Part shown: piece after piece, positions 9,043-19,408 of the stretch
Layout of the letters: every line of letters begins with the position of its first letter
How positions within the stretch are numbered: position 1 is the first letter of the stretch
DNA from: Bryopsis sp. KO-2023
Lineage: Eukaryota > Chlorophyta > Ulvophyceae > Bryopsidales > Bryopsidaceae
DNA: 64,000 nucleotides
Reading direction: 5' to 3'
NCBI GenBank assembly: GCA_030272585.1
Contig: BSYQ01000005.1
Location: 3,813,501 to 3,877,500, forward strand
Program-made: the position numbers and the translations under genes
Notes under the pieces: model-generated
Told to the model about the DNA's origin: nothing
The model's input: only the letters and a program-made list of their open reading frames with translations
Databases searched by the model: none

Positions 9043-10839
9043 CTAAGTACTGACCATTCCCGATGCACCACTGCCTTCCCCGAGACCACCGCCCTTGCCG
9101 CCATCATCCCCGTCGTCCTTCTTCTGGAACCGCTTGGCCATATCCGAAACAGTGTAGGAGATTTTGCCATCTTCCGCTAGGTAACGGATCAGTAGCTCCA
9201 CACGTTCAATCTCAGGCAGCTCCGGGTCGATAAATGGGCGGTACAAGGCGTCATAATTGCGAAAGAGATCGCGCACCGGTACCCTCCATTGAGGCTGAGC
9301 TCCAAATCGCTCTTTGACGGCCGTCCAGACACACCCCGGACACTCTGCCCCCGTTCCCAGTATTTCCTCAGCAGTAGCGCCTCTCCGAAATGCTGGTATC
9401 CGAGCCAGTTGCTCCGCCGTAAACGGTTTCTTCAATTGAAGCCGACGTCCATTCTTCTCAATCCCCGCTGCGCACATCATGAGTATCGCCAGCATCATGC
9501 GGAAACAGTGGCGCCAACCCCCACGCGAAGAAGCGGCGCAGAGGGCATGTCCCTCCGGGCATGTCGTCACCACATATCGACCATTTCCAGCAGGTGGTAT
9601 TTTGGAACAAATGACACACACAAGACCTTTTCCTTTTCCGCTCTCCGATTTCGTATTCTTGTCGACGTCGTCTGGCTTCTTCTTCAACGGCGAGGGTGTA
9701 CTTTCCTTCAGCGGTGGTTCCGAGTTGGACTCACTGGCGGGCCTGTCATCTTCTTTTGTGCGACGCTTCTTCTTTGGTTCCGGCGTTTCCTTGCTTTTGC
9801 CTTCTCCTGGCTGCGACACTCCTTCTTCAGCAGACTCCCCCAAATTAGCTCCGCGATAACTCCTTTTTCGCACCTCCATGCGCTGTCGTAAGGTGTCTGC
9901 TTTCTCTTTTGACTCTTTTTCTCTCGCTGCTATTTCCTCAGGAGTTGCTGGCGCCGGTCGAGAAGTAATAATGTCCTTGGCGGTCAATCGGTACCTTGTC
10001 GACCGTGCGAGCGTTTGGTATTTCTGTCGAAGCAGGTCATAGTAATGTTCCAACCTTTCCCACTTCTTCTTTTCGTCCGAAGTCGCTTTCTTTTCTGCGG
10101 CCACCATTTCTCGCGCGACTCTTTCCATACGCTCCAACCTTCCCCGGTCATTCCACTCAGTTGGTGTTTCTGTCGACTGCTCCTGCGATTCCGGTACCGG
10201 TTTTTCCCTGACTTGTATTTCCATACGCACCACGCCTGTCTCTGCTCTCTCCGTCAGTGCTGCTATCGTCGATTCGGTACTTTGAACGTATTGTTCGAGG
10301 TGCTCTGCAAGCAGGGTTGCCTCAGAAAGAATGCTCGGCCCTTCAGCTCCTGACTGAACTGGATTTGGTGTCGGGAGAGGTTGCGGAGGCGGTGTGGTTG
10401 GGCCTTTTCCTTTGTTTTTCTCTTCTTGGGCCTTTCGCTCTTTCTCTTCCTGCTCCTCTTTTGTTTTTCTGGCTTTCTCCTCTCGAGCCTTTTTCGCTTT
10501 CTCCTCTTTCTCCTTCTGCGCATTCACATCCTCTTCTTCCTTTCGTTCGTCACCACTGTCACTCAACCAAAGATTGTCGTCAGAGAGGGGGTCTTCCTCC
10601 ATTGGATCGTCGCTCTCAGTATTTCCTCCTAAGAGGTCGATCAGTTCTTGATCCGCGCTCTCCCCTGGGGCGTTCTCCCCCGTGTCGATGTTTGTTCCTC
10701 CCTCGCTATCGCCTCCGCCATCCTTTCCACCACTACTTCCCTCTGTCCCATCACCAACGCGACCGGCCAAACCATGTTGCACAACTCCGAACAGTACCAA
10801 AAACCAACACAAACTGAAGAGAACCCTGGTGGTCGCCAT
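9043..10839 (-). CDS. Family E ORF3: signal-peptide-like N-terminus, charged coil, C-terminal zinc module (598 aa)
   Basis: Third ORF between pol and the 3' LTR; product function unknown. From ATG 10839 the N-terminus has a short basic start, a hydrophobic run VLFSLCWFLVLFGVV and a small-residue end, like a signal peptide or membrane anchor. An acidic region and a Lys/Glu-rich coil (about 95-145) follow, then a disordered charged stretch. Near residue 409 begins C-x2-C-x15-C-x3-H-x2-C, and 65 residues later C-x2-C, closely matching family A ORF3. The same frame is open 31 codons upstream to an ATG at 10932, and those codons read as the tail of integrase, so this may be a polyprotein extension. 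It is unbroken, unlike the pol before it. An env-like role is possible by position, but no transmembrane fusion subunit is seen. Confidence 0.7.
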   Translation of the reverse strand: MATTRVLFSLCWFLVLFGVVQHGLAGRVGDGTEGSSGGKDGGGDSEGGTNIDTGENAPGESADQELIDLLGGNTESDDPMEEDPLSDDNLWLSDSGDERKEEEDVNAQKEKEEKAKKAREEKARKTKEEQEEKERKAQEEKNKGKGPTTPPPQPLPTPNPVQSGAEGPSILSEATLLAEHLEQYVQSTESTIAALTERAETGVVRMEIQVREKPVPESQEQSTETPTEWNDRGRLERMERVAREMVAAEKKATSDEKKKWERLEHYYDLLRQKYQTLARSTRYRLTAKDIITSRPAPATPEEIAAREKESKEKADTLRQRMEVRKRSYRGANLGESAEEGVSQPGEGKSKETPEPKKKRRTKEDDRPASESNSEPPLKESTPSPLKKKPDDVDKNTKSESGKGKGLVCVICSKIPPAGNGRYVVTTCPEGHALCAASSRGGWRHCFRMMLAILMMCAAGIEKNGRRLQLKKPFTAEQLARIPAFRRGATAEEILGTGAECPGCVWTAVKERFGAQPQWRVPVRDLFRNYDALYRPFIDPELPEIERVELLIRYLAEDGKISYTVSDMAKRFQKKDDGDDGGKGGGLGEGSGASGMVST

Positions 10840-10985
10840 ATCGCACGTTTGAAGAATACCGAAGCGCAGGACGTCCTTATCCTCCACTTCGCGCGCAGCG
10901 CCTCCTCCGATCGCTGACGTGTCGTTTCGCATGAGTTGACATTGCGTCCGATGCAGAACCCAGGATTTGTCAGGGGTATGACCAA

Positions 10986-11450
10986 CAGAGATAGGACTTT
11001 ACGGTTACGGTCACCGTAACCGGACCGTAACCACCGTAACCGGACCGTAACCGGAGTACAATTTTCGTCAGAAAATCGTACTTTTACGGCCGTAACCGTA
11101 GCACCGTACCACTCCGTACCGCTCCGTACCGGACCGTAACGACCGTAACGGCCGTAACAACCGTAAACCGTAGAAAGTGACCCCCGCAGGGTCCCGCGAT
11201 TCCAAAGGAACCCAGGGGGATTCGAACCCGCGACCCTACTGACTGCAGCCTAACGCTTTAGCACTGAACCACGCTACTTCACGGTGATTTAGGGCCTACC
11301 GTAGTTATACCGTACCTGTTCCGTACCGTAAAAACAACATATTACTCCGGTTACGGTACGGAGTTACGGCCGTAGTACGGTGACCGTAACCCGACCGTAA
11401 CCGGACCGGACCGGAGTCGGACCAAAAATTTGGCCCAAGTCCTATCTCTG
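10986..11450. mobile_element. hAT-like MITE, 465 bp
   Basis: The 14-bp terminal inverted repeats CAGAGATAGGACTT are perfect. They are flanked by an 8-bp direct duplication ATGACCAA (10978-10985 and 11451-11458). Both the 8-bp duplication and the CAGAG start fit the hAT superfamily. The inside is rich in CCGTAAC and GGACCGTAAC words and their complements and carries a tRNA-like segment. No transposase is encoded, so it depends on an enzyme elsewhere. It sits in the reading frame that joined E integrase to ORF3. Confidence 0.85.
11208..11284 (-). other. tRNA-Cys-like relic inside the MITE
   Basis: Minus strand shows a perfect B box GGTTCGAATCC (11218-11228), a D-arm-like GTGGTTCAGTGC and an anticodon-loop-like CTGCAGT that would give GCA (Cys). 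The T stem has one mismatch, the anticodon stem pairs poorly, and the acceptor strands do not pair. It is therefore a degenerate tRNA or a tRNA-derived segment, not a working gene. Confidence 0.55.
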
Positions 11451-11488
11451 ATGACCAACCCTTATGTAATCTCCCATTACCTCCTGGA

Positions 11489-12505
11489 TCATCCATGGCC
11501 CTTGGTTGTAGGGGGTGTCTTTGGGATGGAAAACTGCTGCAGCACCATGTCTCCAATTTCCAGATTCTCCTGCTCTTCCAGCTGCTGCCCCATCCTGCTC
11601 CACAGATGCTCCAACTGCTGCTTGACTCTGGCTTTCTGCAGTATTTCCCTGATCTCCTGTTTTTCCTTTTTCCTGACTCCTGCCGCCGTTCGCAGTAGTG
11701 CAGCTCTTTGCACTTCGAAAGTATCATCTCTTTTCCACCGGTTCTGCAGCATTATTGTTTTCTCTACTTCCTCCTGGCTACATCGTTTCTGAAATGGTCG
11801 GCTAAAAAGGGCTTCTGCTGGGCTCACCCCGGTAGAGCTGTGTCGCCTTGTATTGATTTCGTATATAACAGTAGGAAGTACTGTCGCCCAATCTGCCAGT
11901 ATTGCCCCTCCACTTTCTCTTCTCAACATTTTCTGGATTTCCTGGTTATTCCTTTCCACCAGCCCATTCGTCTCAGGGTGATACGGTCGACCAGACTTTT
12001 GGAGTATGCTCCATTCCTTCAGTAGTGCAGCAAACGCTCCACTAAATTCTCCACCATTGTCCGAAATCACTGCTTCCGGCGGCCCATACTTCTGCACTAC
12101 TTCTGCTAGAAACCACTGCCCAACTTCAGCGCTGGCCTTTGTTCGCAGTGCTCCTGCCATCACCCACTTTGTGAAGTAGTCCACCGCCACTACGAGATAA
12201 TGAAAGCCCTCCGTGCTCTCCTCTAGTGTTACTAGATCGATCCCTAGTCGTTGCCACGGCCGCAGTGGGATATGCTGGCGCAGTGGAACTTTCGCCTTCG
12301 GCATTTTCTCACTCTTCATACAGGCAGCACATCCTCGCCTGCCTTTTCTCGACTCTTCTCTCATTGCTGGCCACCAGTACTTCTCTGCCACCAAAGTCTG
12401 GAGCCTCAAACCGCTTGCATGACTGTGGCGAAGGTGCACCTTTCTGACCACATCCGCGCGTTTCTCTGGTTCAGGCACAATTTTCCAACATCCTTGCTTG
12501 TCCTT
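11489..12505 (-). pseudogene. pol: Family E integrase, main part, frame-broken at its C-terminus
   Basis: Cuts and joins the cDNA into host DNA. The minus-strand frame continues from the piece at 17351-17659 across element D; the duplicated GTCCTT encodes the Lys-Asp at the join. It shows an H-x-H and C-x2-C zinc-binding N-terminus (about 12330-12425), then the catalytic D, D and E in GIDLV (near 12236), ISDNGGEF (near 12060) and LVERNN (near 11960). The frame ends at TGA 11489. A one-base shift just before (about 11500-11560) restores a GPW-type C-terminal module that is open up to and across the MITE site into ORF3, so this copy carries a frameshift plus the MITE. No chromodomain is seen. 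Confidence 0.85.
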
Positions 12506-12846
12506 TGTGACCAACAAACGGGTGCGCCGGGCAGGCGATGGGCCCACCCTCTCGGGCGAGACTTCAAGAGAAACGTTTCTTACAAGCCAAGACAACCCCA
12601 CAGCAAGGAATAATCGACCAAGAACGCAATAGTGCTATATAGCCGAAGGTCCCATCACATCCTACTGAGCGACATAAGAAGTCACTATCGATATCTTGGT
12701 GATCCCCATCAATGACCTCCTAAAGGCCCACAACCTCGTACCTACAGGAAACGTACAACCCTTTCTAACCACCATAACTAGAACTACTGCCAATCTGGTA
12801 ACATTAGACCCTTCTCCTGCTCTGGACCCTCAAAATAGAGGTTACA
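12506..12846 (-). repeat. Element D 3' LTR, 341 bp
   Basis: Plus-strand ends TGTGACCA and GGTTACA. A TATATA word on the minus strand lies at 12636-12641. It matches the LTR at 17013-17350 except at the very inner end of the latter. Confidence 0.85.
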
Positions 12847-13715
12847 GCTGTGACCTTTCCCCCCTTCGATAGCGCTTGGCCCCCAAGCGTAAAAGAGAAA
12901 CACCCAAACGCGTACTATTAAACACATTCTCAAACCCTAGAAGAAATACCTCTAACTTTTTTTTTTTTAATCCACAGTATTGCCATATCCAAGTCCCTCT
13001 CAAATAAAAAAAATGCCCCTCACAAAAAGAAATGCTGAAGTACCGCATATTGTCCACACCAGTATCTAGAAAAGAACAAATCATTCAAACCCGTAGTATT
13101 GCCAAAATAAACGCACTCTCTCCAACGCTCGAAAAGAAACATACCTCTAGCCCACCTTTTTCGGACACCTTTTATTTTTGTCCAACGGTTTTGCCATATA
13201 CTGCTTAGTACTATTTCTTCCACGCATCACGAGCACTACTGCCAAAACAAAAGAACAAACGAACAAAAGACGGACAAAAGAAACCCTTTTTTTTTTTTTT
13301 TTTTTTTTAACATCACTCCAAAAAGACACTAACCCATTGAGATACGCTGCTGTGGGTCCTCCGCCCCGCGCGCTACCTCTTCTCACCTTGGCCACTGTTT
13401 CCTTGGCCGTCCACCCAATAAAATGATTCTCCGATCCCCGCACTGAATCCTCCTCCAACATATTTTGCAGAACTTCTCCACTCAGTTGCACTACCCGTTC
13501 TGGTTATAACCATCAAAGTCTCCCCGACTTACTCGTCTTACAGACCTCCCGTCGTGCGCGCGAGGATGGACCAAGCTCGGCTTACACCATTTCCGGATTT
13601 GCTCCTCGGATTTGCTCCTGCAGCGATAGTTCTCTAGTGCCCTGCCGTCCTCGGCTCTCCTCGCCTTAGCGCTTGCACTTCTCACATGGTGGCACGTCTG
13701 CACACCTTCTCTTCT

Positions 13716-13775
13716 TCTCATCTCATCTCATCTCATCTCATCTCATCTCATCTCATCTCATCTCATCTCATCTCA
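13716..13775. repeat. (TCTCA)12 microsatellite
   Basis: Twelve perfect TCTCA units, inside element D, running straight into an 87-bp tandem duplication. Confidence 0.95.
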
Positions 13776-13935
13776 TCTCTTCACACATCTCTCGCGCCAC
13801 TCTTGCGCTTTAGCTACCGTCGCGACCTTCCATCGCCGGCGCTTCTTCACTATCATCTCTCATCTCTTCACACATCTCTCGCGCCACTCTTGCGCTTTAG
13901 CTGCCGTCGCGATCTTCTATCGCCAGCGCTTCTTC
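13774..13935. repeat. 87-bp tandem duplication in element D
   Basis: Two adjacent units starting CATCTCTTCACACATCTC at 13774 and 13861, differing at a few positions. No coding content. Confidence 0.8.
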
Positions 13936-16900
13936 TCTTCTCAACACTGTGTTAGTCTCCTCGACTTAATCGTCTTACAACATCCCTTGTATGCGCGCGA
14001 AGATCGACTCAACCCAGTGCTGCCATTCTTTTCCACGTTTTCTATCATTCTTTTTGTACCCGAAACTTTGAGGAATCCCACTCGCAGTTTAAACCGCAAT
14101 CAGTCGTGCTTTCAGTTCCGCCCACAGTATAACACTCCCACGAAAGTCCTTAACCAAATTTTCAGGCGTGCACTCCCTCTCATTCGACTAAAAAAAAACT
14201 CTCCCATAGGACTGCTCAATCTCTTTGACTTTGTCACGACCACTATCGGCTGAAAACCTTGCACTTTCTCTTTTTGGGGCTTTTGAAAACCATTTGGAAC
14301 CACTCAAAACTCCTATGGCAATAGTGCCACGGCATCCTTCTTCTTTCTACCATTTCTGAACATCACTTTCCGATCCTTTTCTTGTTCATTGTCCATTTCT
14401 TCGTCCCATAAAAGAGTACTACCTTTCGACTACCAACAGAAACACAGAGCCCCCATAAAGCTTAGTATTTTTCTGTAGCTGTCACTCAAATATGATGCAC
14501 TACTGTCAATAAATACCTTCCAGAAAGTCCTTCTAACTGACTATTTCTGCCTGCCCCATTTTTCTTTAATCTAGAAAAACTTGCAATGTCAAGAAGGGGT
14601 AGTTTTCAACACTGCAAATGCTCCTGAAACTCTAATAACTCCACCACTCACATTTAAGAAACTCCTTCATACCCAACATTTCTAGTAGCCACCTTCTTCT
14701 TCTTCCCGCCGGAAACACTGCACCTCTCTTTCACTTTTCCTTACGTAGGTGTAAATGTTTCTCAAAATTGAACCACACTGTCACTCCAAAAACCTTTCAA
14801 GAAAATCATTCTCACTGAATATCTGTCCATAAAAAGTTCTCCCCAAGCACTTCTTCCTGAACTGTAACACTTCAACGAACAAGGCAAACAGTTCCTCGCA
14901 AAAGAAAATATTCATATCCCCCATCCACCAATACCGCCGACAAGTGACCGCGTGAACGCTCACAGAAACATTCATCCTACATCCAGTCAACTAAAAATAT
15001 CGCTGCCACCGCCAGTAATTTCCGCTTCCACTCAAATATCACCACACCACCGGAATCCAAAACGGAAATACTTCGTCTATGCGAAATCAACGTCGAAAAT
15101 ACCTCACCACCATTTTCGCAAAACCAAAACTGACACAACACAGCCGCGTCGCAACCCAAACACACCTACGCCAAAATTTACCCCGAAAATATCACTCGCA
15201 ACTGCAATCATTTTCGCTCAAACATTCCCTTCGCAGCAAAGCCCAAAAACGTAAACATCTCAAGCTCGTCTAGGCATATCCAACATCGCAAACGTCTTTC
15301 ACAACCGCCAGTCATACTGAACACCTCACCACGAAAACATCTCCCACAACAGACACGCCCACAGCAACAAAACTAACTGCGCTGCCAAACAAGAAACGAC
15401 TAGCACTCGACCGCTCGAGTAGTACAGCCACCAAGAATAGTTCCCACAGTAGATACGCCCATAGCGACAAGAAAACAAAACACCTGTGCCGCCCGACAAG
15501 AAATGCTTGAGCAGTACCACCTCGTCACAAAAACGCACCAACACCCACTCCTAGCGACAGTAAACACTCGTACCATCAGAATTCCAGATCAACCAGCCAA
15601 TAGACATCTCGCACAACGTTCAAGCTTCGAACGAACAGAACAAGAAAAACCGCTCCCACTTCGAGTTCCACTTCCAGCGACCAGAAAAGAGTCGCAACAT
15701 AGTGCAGCACCTTTCACCAAGCGACGCTGCATCACTTTTTCCTGTAGATCTGCCCGTTCTGATCTCGTACTTTTGTGGAACCGAACTCTTCGCACAGCAC
15801 GTTCCAGGCCTGTCGACTCCTTTCCTTCTCCAGCTTCAACCTCTCGCACACCAGTTCCGTTCGCAACAAAAACCTCGAGCCATTTCGACACACATAGCCC
15901 TCAACGTGAAACCTCGCTCGATCCTTTTCCTTCTTCAACCTCGATCTCCTTCGTTTCGTCCGACTCCTCCCTTCCAACCTCAGTGCTCCAATCTTCTTGA
16001 CCCAGGCAACCTGTCTCGGTCGCTTCTTGGTCTGCTGCAACCTCTTCAACCTCTTCAACCTCGCCTTTCCTGTCACGATCGCTTTTAGCGGCAACGCCAC
16101 GCACTCTCTCCACTTCTTGCTCTTTTCCCCGTATAAACAAAAACAACGTACGCCCAAAACAAAAACCTCTTTCTGTTCGTCGCCGATTCCTACCCACTCT
16201 CACACTTTCGTGCTCACTCTCGCAGATCTCTCTGCGTCGACATTCTTTTCTTCCGTCGTTCTTTTCAAACGCTACAACGACAAAAACTTCCGTTTGCCAC
16301 TGTTTCCAAAGCAGGCTCATACAGATCTACTTCGCAAAAAGCCCCTTTGACGAAACCATCGCCGACCTGAACGTCCCCCAATAACACCGTCGACTTCCAA
16401 CTTCCGACACCAAAACAAAGTCAAAACACGCAACACTGGAACGATACCCCACACGATCTCTAGCGGTTCTTTTTCAAGAGTCGCCCTTTCGAAAAACACC
16501 CAAACAATACAACTGCCTTGTCGTAGCAACGAGCAGTGCCAGAGATCTACTCAGCAAACACTCCTACTGCGAAAACCCCCACTGCAAACGAAAACCCTTG
16601 AAACCTCGGCAGTCTCGACACAGCACCGACCCTCGCCTTCTCGTTTCTTTTGCAACACTACCACGCAACTCACAGAAAAACAAGACAAAAACGACCCAAG
16701 AGCAGTTCTGACCTAACCTTAGGATAAGATCTTAACCTAACACAGATCCCCAAAACCACAGAGCTTCTTCTCCTTCTCCTTAACCTTTTGAGCGACTCAA
16801 GCTCGACCTTGTACCCTTTGAAACGTTTCCACTTCTGTTCCTCTTGCAAGTGCTCGCTTCACTTCCACTTGGGAAAGACCTCCCTTGCACTTGTGTTGAC

Positions 16901-16999
16901 CCTTATTGAGGGTTGGTCGCCTTTTTCCACACCTCCACCTTTTTCCACGCCTCCACCTTCACCCACTGGACCTAAAGAGGAGCTAAAAAGTCCTCTTTC
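13936..16999 (-). other. Interior of element D, no recognised gene
   Basis: About 3 kb of A/C-rich sequence on the plus strand. Short open frames exist on both strands but share no family motif, and the longest overlap one another in low-complexity sequence. A run of CTTCAACCT words occurs near 16040. I assign no function. Confidence 0.6.
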
Positions 17000-17004
17000 C
17001 CTGG

Positions 17005-17016
17005 GCTCCGAAACCA
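17005..17016 (-). other. Element D primer-binding site, overlapping the LTR end
   Basis: Minus-strand TGGTTTCGGAGC followed by CCAGGG. The first four bases also correspond to the TGGT of the LTR terminus TGGTCACA, so the normal CACA end is absent from this LTR. Confidence 0.75.
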
Positions 17017-17350
17017 AACAAACGGGTGCGCCGGGCAGGCGATGGGCCCACCCTCTCGGGCGAGACTTCAAGAGAAACGTTTCTTACAAGCCAAGACAAC
17101 CCCACAGCAAGGAATAATCGACCAAGAACGCAATAGTGCTATATAGCCGAAGGTCCCATCACATCCTACTGAGCGACATAAGAAGTCACTATCGATATCT
17201 TGGTGATCCCCATCAATGACCTCCTAAAGGCCCACAACCTCGTACCTACAGGAAACGTACAACCCTTTCTAACCACCATAACTAGAACTACTGCCAATCT
17301 GGTAACATTAGACCCTTCTCCTGCTCTGGACCCTCAAAATAGAGGTTACA
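17013..17350 (-). repeat. Element D 5' LTR, about 338 bp
   Basis: Matches the 3' LTR base for base by eye until its inner end, where it passes directly into the primer site. The outer end GGTTACA abuts the duplicated GTCCTT. Confidence 0.8.
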
Positions 17351-17659
17351 GTCCTTGAACTCCAACTGTTTCTCATCCGCACTCCAGCGGTATCTCTTCG
17401 CTTTTCTCAACACTCTCTTTCGATTCGCTTTGTTCACCTCTCGTTCCCACTTCTGCTTGTCCTGCAGCATTTCCATCAATTCCGTATCCTTCCATGGATC
17501 CACTCCCGGCATTTCCAAATTACCACCCTTTTCTTCTCCAGAAAAACGCAAAAATTCGGGTCGCGATCCCTCCTTTCCGAGCTGATGACTCCTGACATCA
17601 GGGTAGCTTTCTTTTATCATCCTCGCGCGAGGCTTTCCATCTGGAAATAGGAAGTAAGA
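17351..17659 (-). pseudogene. pol: Family E pol segment between RNase H and integrase
   Basis: An open frame of about 100 codons, charged and Lys/Arg-rich, that joins the integrase frame across element D. It is separated from the RT-RNase H frame by a stop (17674-17676) and is in a different phase, with another stop at 17660-17662. In a working element this would be a continuous polyprotein, so at least one frameshift lies near 17660-17680. I cannot exclude that E naturally makes integrase from a shifted frame. Confidence 0.6.
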
Positions 17660-17673
17660 TCAGAGATCTCAAT

Positions 17674-19185
17674 TCACGGTTGGAGTACGGCGGCGCCGAT
17701 GGAAACATTGTGCTCCTGCGGCACTGGCATTCGTGTAAGGGCATCAGCGTTGCCATTAGCTTTTCCTGGGCGGTACTGAATAGTAAAGTCGAACTCTTGA
17801 AGTCGCAGTGCCCAACGAAGTAGTCGTCCAGACAACCGAGTCCCGGTCATCAACCATTGCAGTGCTTGCTGATCCGTTTGAAGAATAAACTCCCTTCCGT
17901 AGATGTATGGGCGGAAGTAGGTGCAAGCCCACACCACTGCCAAACATTCACCATCGACAGCAGAGTAATTCTTTTCAGCAGCGCTGAGTGATTTGCTTGC
18001 ATAAGCAACGACTCTCTCCACTCCATCATCATCCTTCTGGCTCAGTACTGCTCCAATAGCTTGGTTGCTCCAATCCGTTTGCAGAATGTAAGGTTTATCT
18101 GGCTGCGGTGGCATCAGCACTGGTTCGGCAATGATCTTCTCCTTGAGTGTTTGGAAAGCTTTTTCTTGAGCTTCTCCCCATTCGAATACCGTATCCTTCT
18201 GAAGTAGCTTGTTCAGCGGTGCTGCAATTCTCGCATAATCGCGCACGAAACGCCGATAGTAGGACGTTAGGCCTAGGAAAGACCTCAGAGTAGTCACGTT
18301 GATTGGCGGCACCTGCAAAGAAACACTCGATATCTTCCTTGGGTTCATCCGGATCTGGTTCTTCCCAACGATATGGCCCAAGTACAGCAGTTCCCGAAAG
18401 CCAAAGTCGGACTTCCGCGGACTGATGCGAAGGTTAGCATCTCGGAGGCGCTCCAGTACTTCCTTCAGGAGACGCTGGTGTTCTTCCCAAGTAGCGGCGT
18501 GTATCACGATGTCGTCCAAGTAAACGATTACCCCTTTCCATAGCAGTGGTCCCAGTACTTTGTTCATCATTCGCTGGAAGGTAGCCGGAGCATTGCTGAG
18601 TCCAAACGGCATCACTACGAACTCGTAGAGTCCTTCCTGGGTAGTAAACGCCGTCTTCTCCGCAGCAGTAGTACTCATCCGAACTTGCCAGTATCCCGAG
18701 CGAAGGTCCAAAGCAGTGAAGTACTTCGACTCCGCGAACTGATTTAAAGCATCCTCGATCCGTGGTAGCGGAAACATGTCTCGAGTCGTCACCTTGTTCA
18801 CCTTGCGGTAGTCCACGCAGAAGCGGACCGTTCCATCAGGCTTCGGCACGAGTACGATAGGAGACGCCCAGGCGGAAGTAGACGGTCGAACGATTCCATC
18901 CAGCAGCATCTTCTCCACTTCCTTCTTGACCACAGCGTTTTCGGCAGGACTGAATCGGTAGGGATTCTGCCGAATTGGTGGGTGATCGCTGGTGGGTATT
19001 TCGTGATAGAGGATGTTCGTTTGGCCCACTTCCCCGGATGTCCAGGCACAGGCATCGGGAAATGCTTCGAGTAAATCAACTATTTCTTTCTTTTGAAATG
19101 GTTCCAAATCTTCTGAAATTTTCAAACTTTCGATCTTTTCTCGCAGTGATACCTTGTCACGCTTGGAAACAGAGTAGATCGGAAT
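17674..19185 (-). CDS. pol: Family E reverse transcriptase and RNase H (part of Pol, split by B1)
   Basis: Copies element RNA into DNA. The frame enters from the right across B1: the GGAAT target duplication joins 27335 to 19185 without loss of phase. RT motifs in order are a G-I-V-R-P-S start (near 18890), the K-P-D-G-T-V-R-F-C-V-D-Y block, L-D-L-R-S-G-Y-W-Q, the P-F-G-L-S-N-A-P-A-T-F-Q block and the catalytic Y-L-D-D (near 18518). RNase H follows with Q-T-D-W-S-N (near 18068), D-G-E-C-L-A and L-Q-T-D-Q-Q, then the R-P-G-K-A-N-G-N-A-D-A-L tether. It ends at TGA 17674, before integrase. Residues upstream of 19186 in the apparent ORF belong to the B1 LTR. Confidence 0.92.
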   Translation of the reverse strand: MPIYSVSKRDKVSLREKIESLKISEDLEPFQKKEIVDLLEAFPDACAWTSGEVGQTNILYHEIPTSDHPPIRQNPYRFSPAENAVVKKEVEKMLLDGIVRPSTSAWASPIVLVPKPDGTVRFCVDYRKVNKVTTRDMFPLPRIEDALNQFAESKYFTALDLRSGYWQVRMSTTAAEKTAFTTQEGLYEFVVMPFGLSNAPATFQRMMNKVLGPLLWKGVIVYLDDIVIHAATWEEHQRLLKEVLERLRDANLRISPRKSDFGFRELLYLGHIVGKNQIRMNPRKISSVSLQVPPINVTTLRSFLGLTSYYRRFVRDYARIAAPLNKLLQKDTVFEWGEAQEKAFQTLKEKIIAEPVLMPPQPDKPYILQTDWSNQAIGAVLSQKDDDGVERVVAYASKSLSAAEKNYSAVDGECLAVVWACTYFRPYIYGREFILQTDQQALQWLMTGTRLSGRLLRWALRLQEFDFTIQYRPGKANGNADALTRMPVPQEHNVSIGAAVLQP

Positions 19186-19394
19186 TGATAGTGATTTGAG
19201 ACGAAATGACTGGTCTGGGAGCGTTGAGGTGACTTGTATCATTAGTGTGACTCGTGATAGCCCTAGAGTACTATTTAAGGGACACGTAGTTAGACACTGG
19301 TTGGGTTGTTGTTTTGGTTGGATTCGCTGTTGTAGGGGAACGCTCCCAGGGGGAGTATGTAGAAAATTTATTTCCACCACACACCCCACTATCA
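19186..19394 (+). repeat. B1 5' LTR, 209 bp
   Basis: Starts TGATAGTG, ends CACTATCA. It has a TATTTAA word near 19273 and a 9-bp inverted repeat GGGAGCGTT / AACGCTCCC within the LTR. Confidence 0.93.
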
Positions 19395-19396
19395 AT

Positions 19397-19408
19397 TGGT
19401 TTCGGAGC
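19397..19408 (+). other. B1 primer-binding site
   Basis: TGGTTTCGGAGC two bases after the LTR; same core as families A, C and D. Equivalent sites are at 38428-38439 (B2) and 56269-56280 (B3). Confidence 0.85.

Larger units (their letters stand above)
12506..17350 (-). mobile_element. Non-autonomous LTR element D, 4.85 kb
   Basis: Two LTRs that look identical by eye flank 4.1 kb with no gag or pol. The 6-bp direct repeat GTCCTT occurs at 12500-12505 and 17351-17356. The 5' LTR is on the right with primer site 17005-17016; the 3' LTR is on the left with a purine tract on the minus strand (GGGGGGAAAGG near 12850-12866). LTR ends and the purine-tract region resemble those of E. The inside is C/A-rich with T runs (for example 13288-13308), a microsatellite and short open frames with Lys/Glu/Arg-rich products (15732-16320) that I do not accept as genes. 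It interrupts E integrase. Confidence 0.88.

Noticed and set aside
11208-11284. Functional tRNA-Cys gene
   Set aside because: Acceptor strands do not pair, the anticodon stem is poor, and it lies in a MITE.
13716-13775. CRISPR-like or other functional array
   Set aside because: Plain pentanucleotide microsatellite without spacers, in a eukaryotic transposable element.
15732-16320. Two overlapping 140-codon minus-strand ORFs in element D
   Set aside because: Low-complexity Lys/Glu/Arg composition in overlapping frames, with no homology I can recognise.
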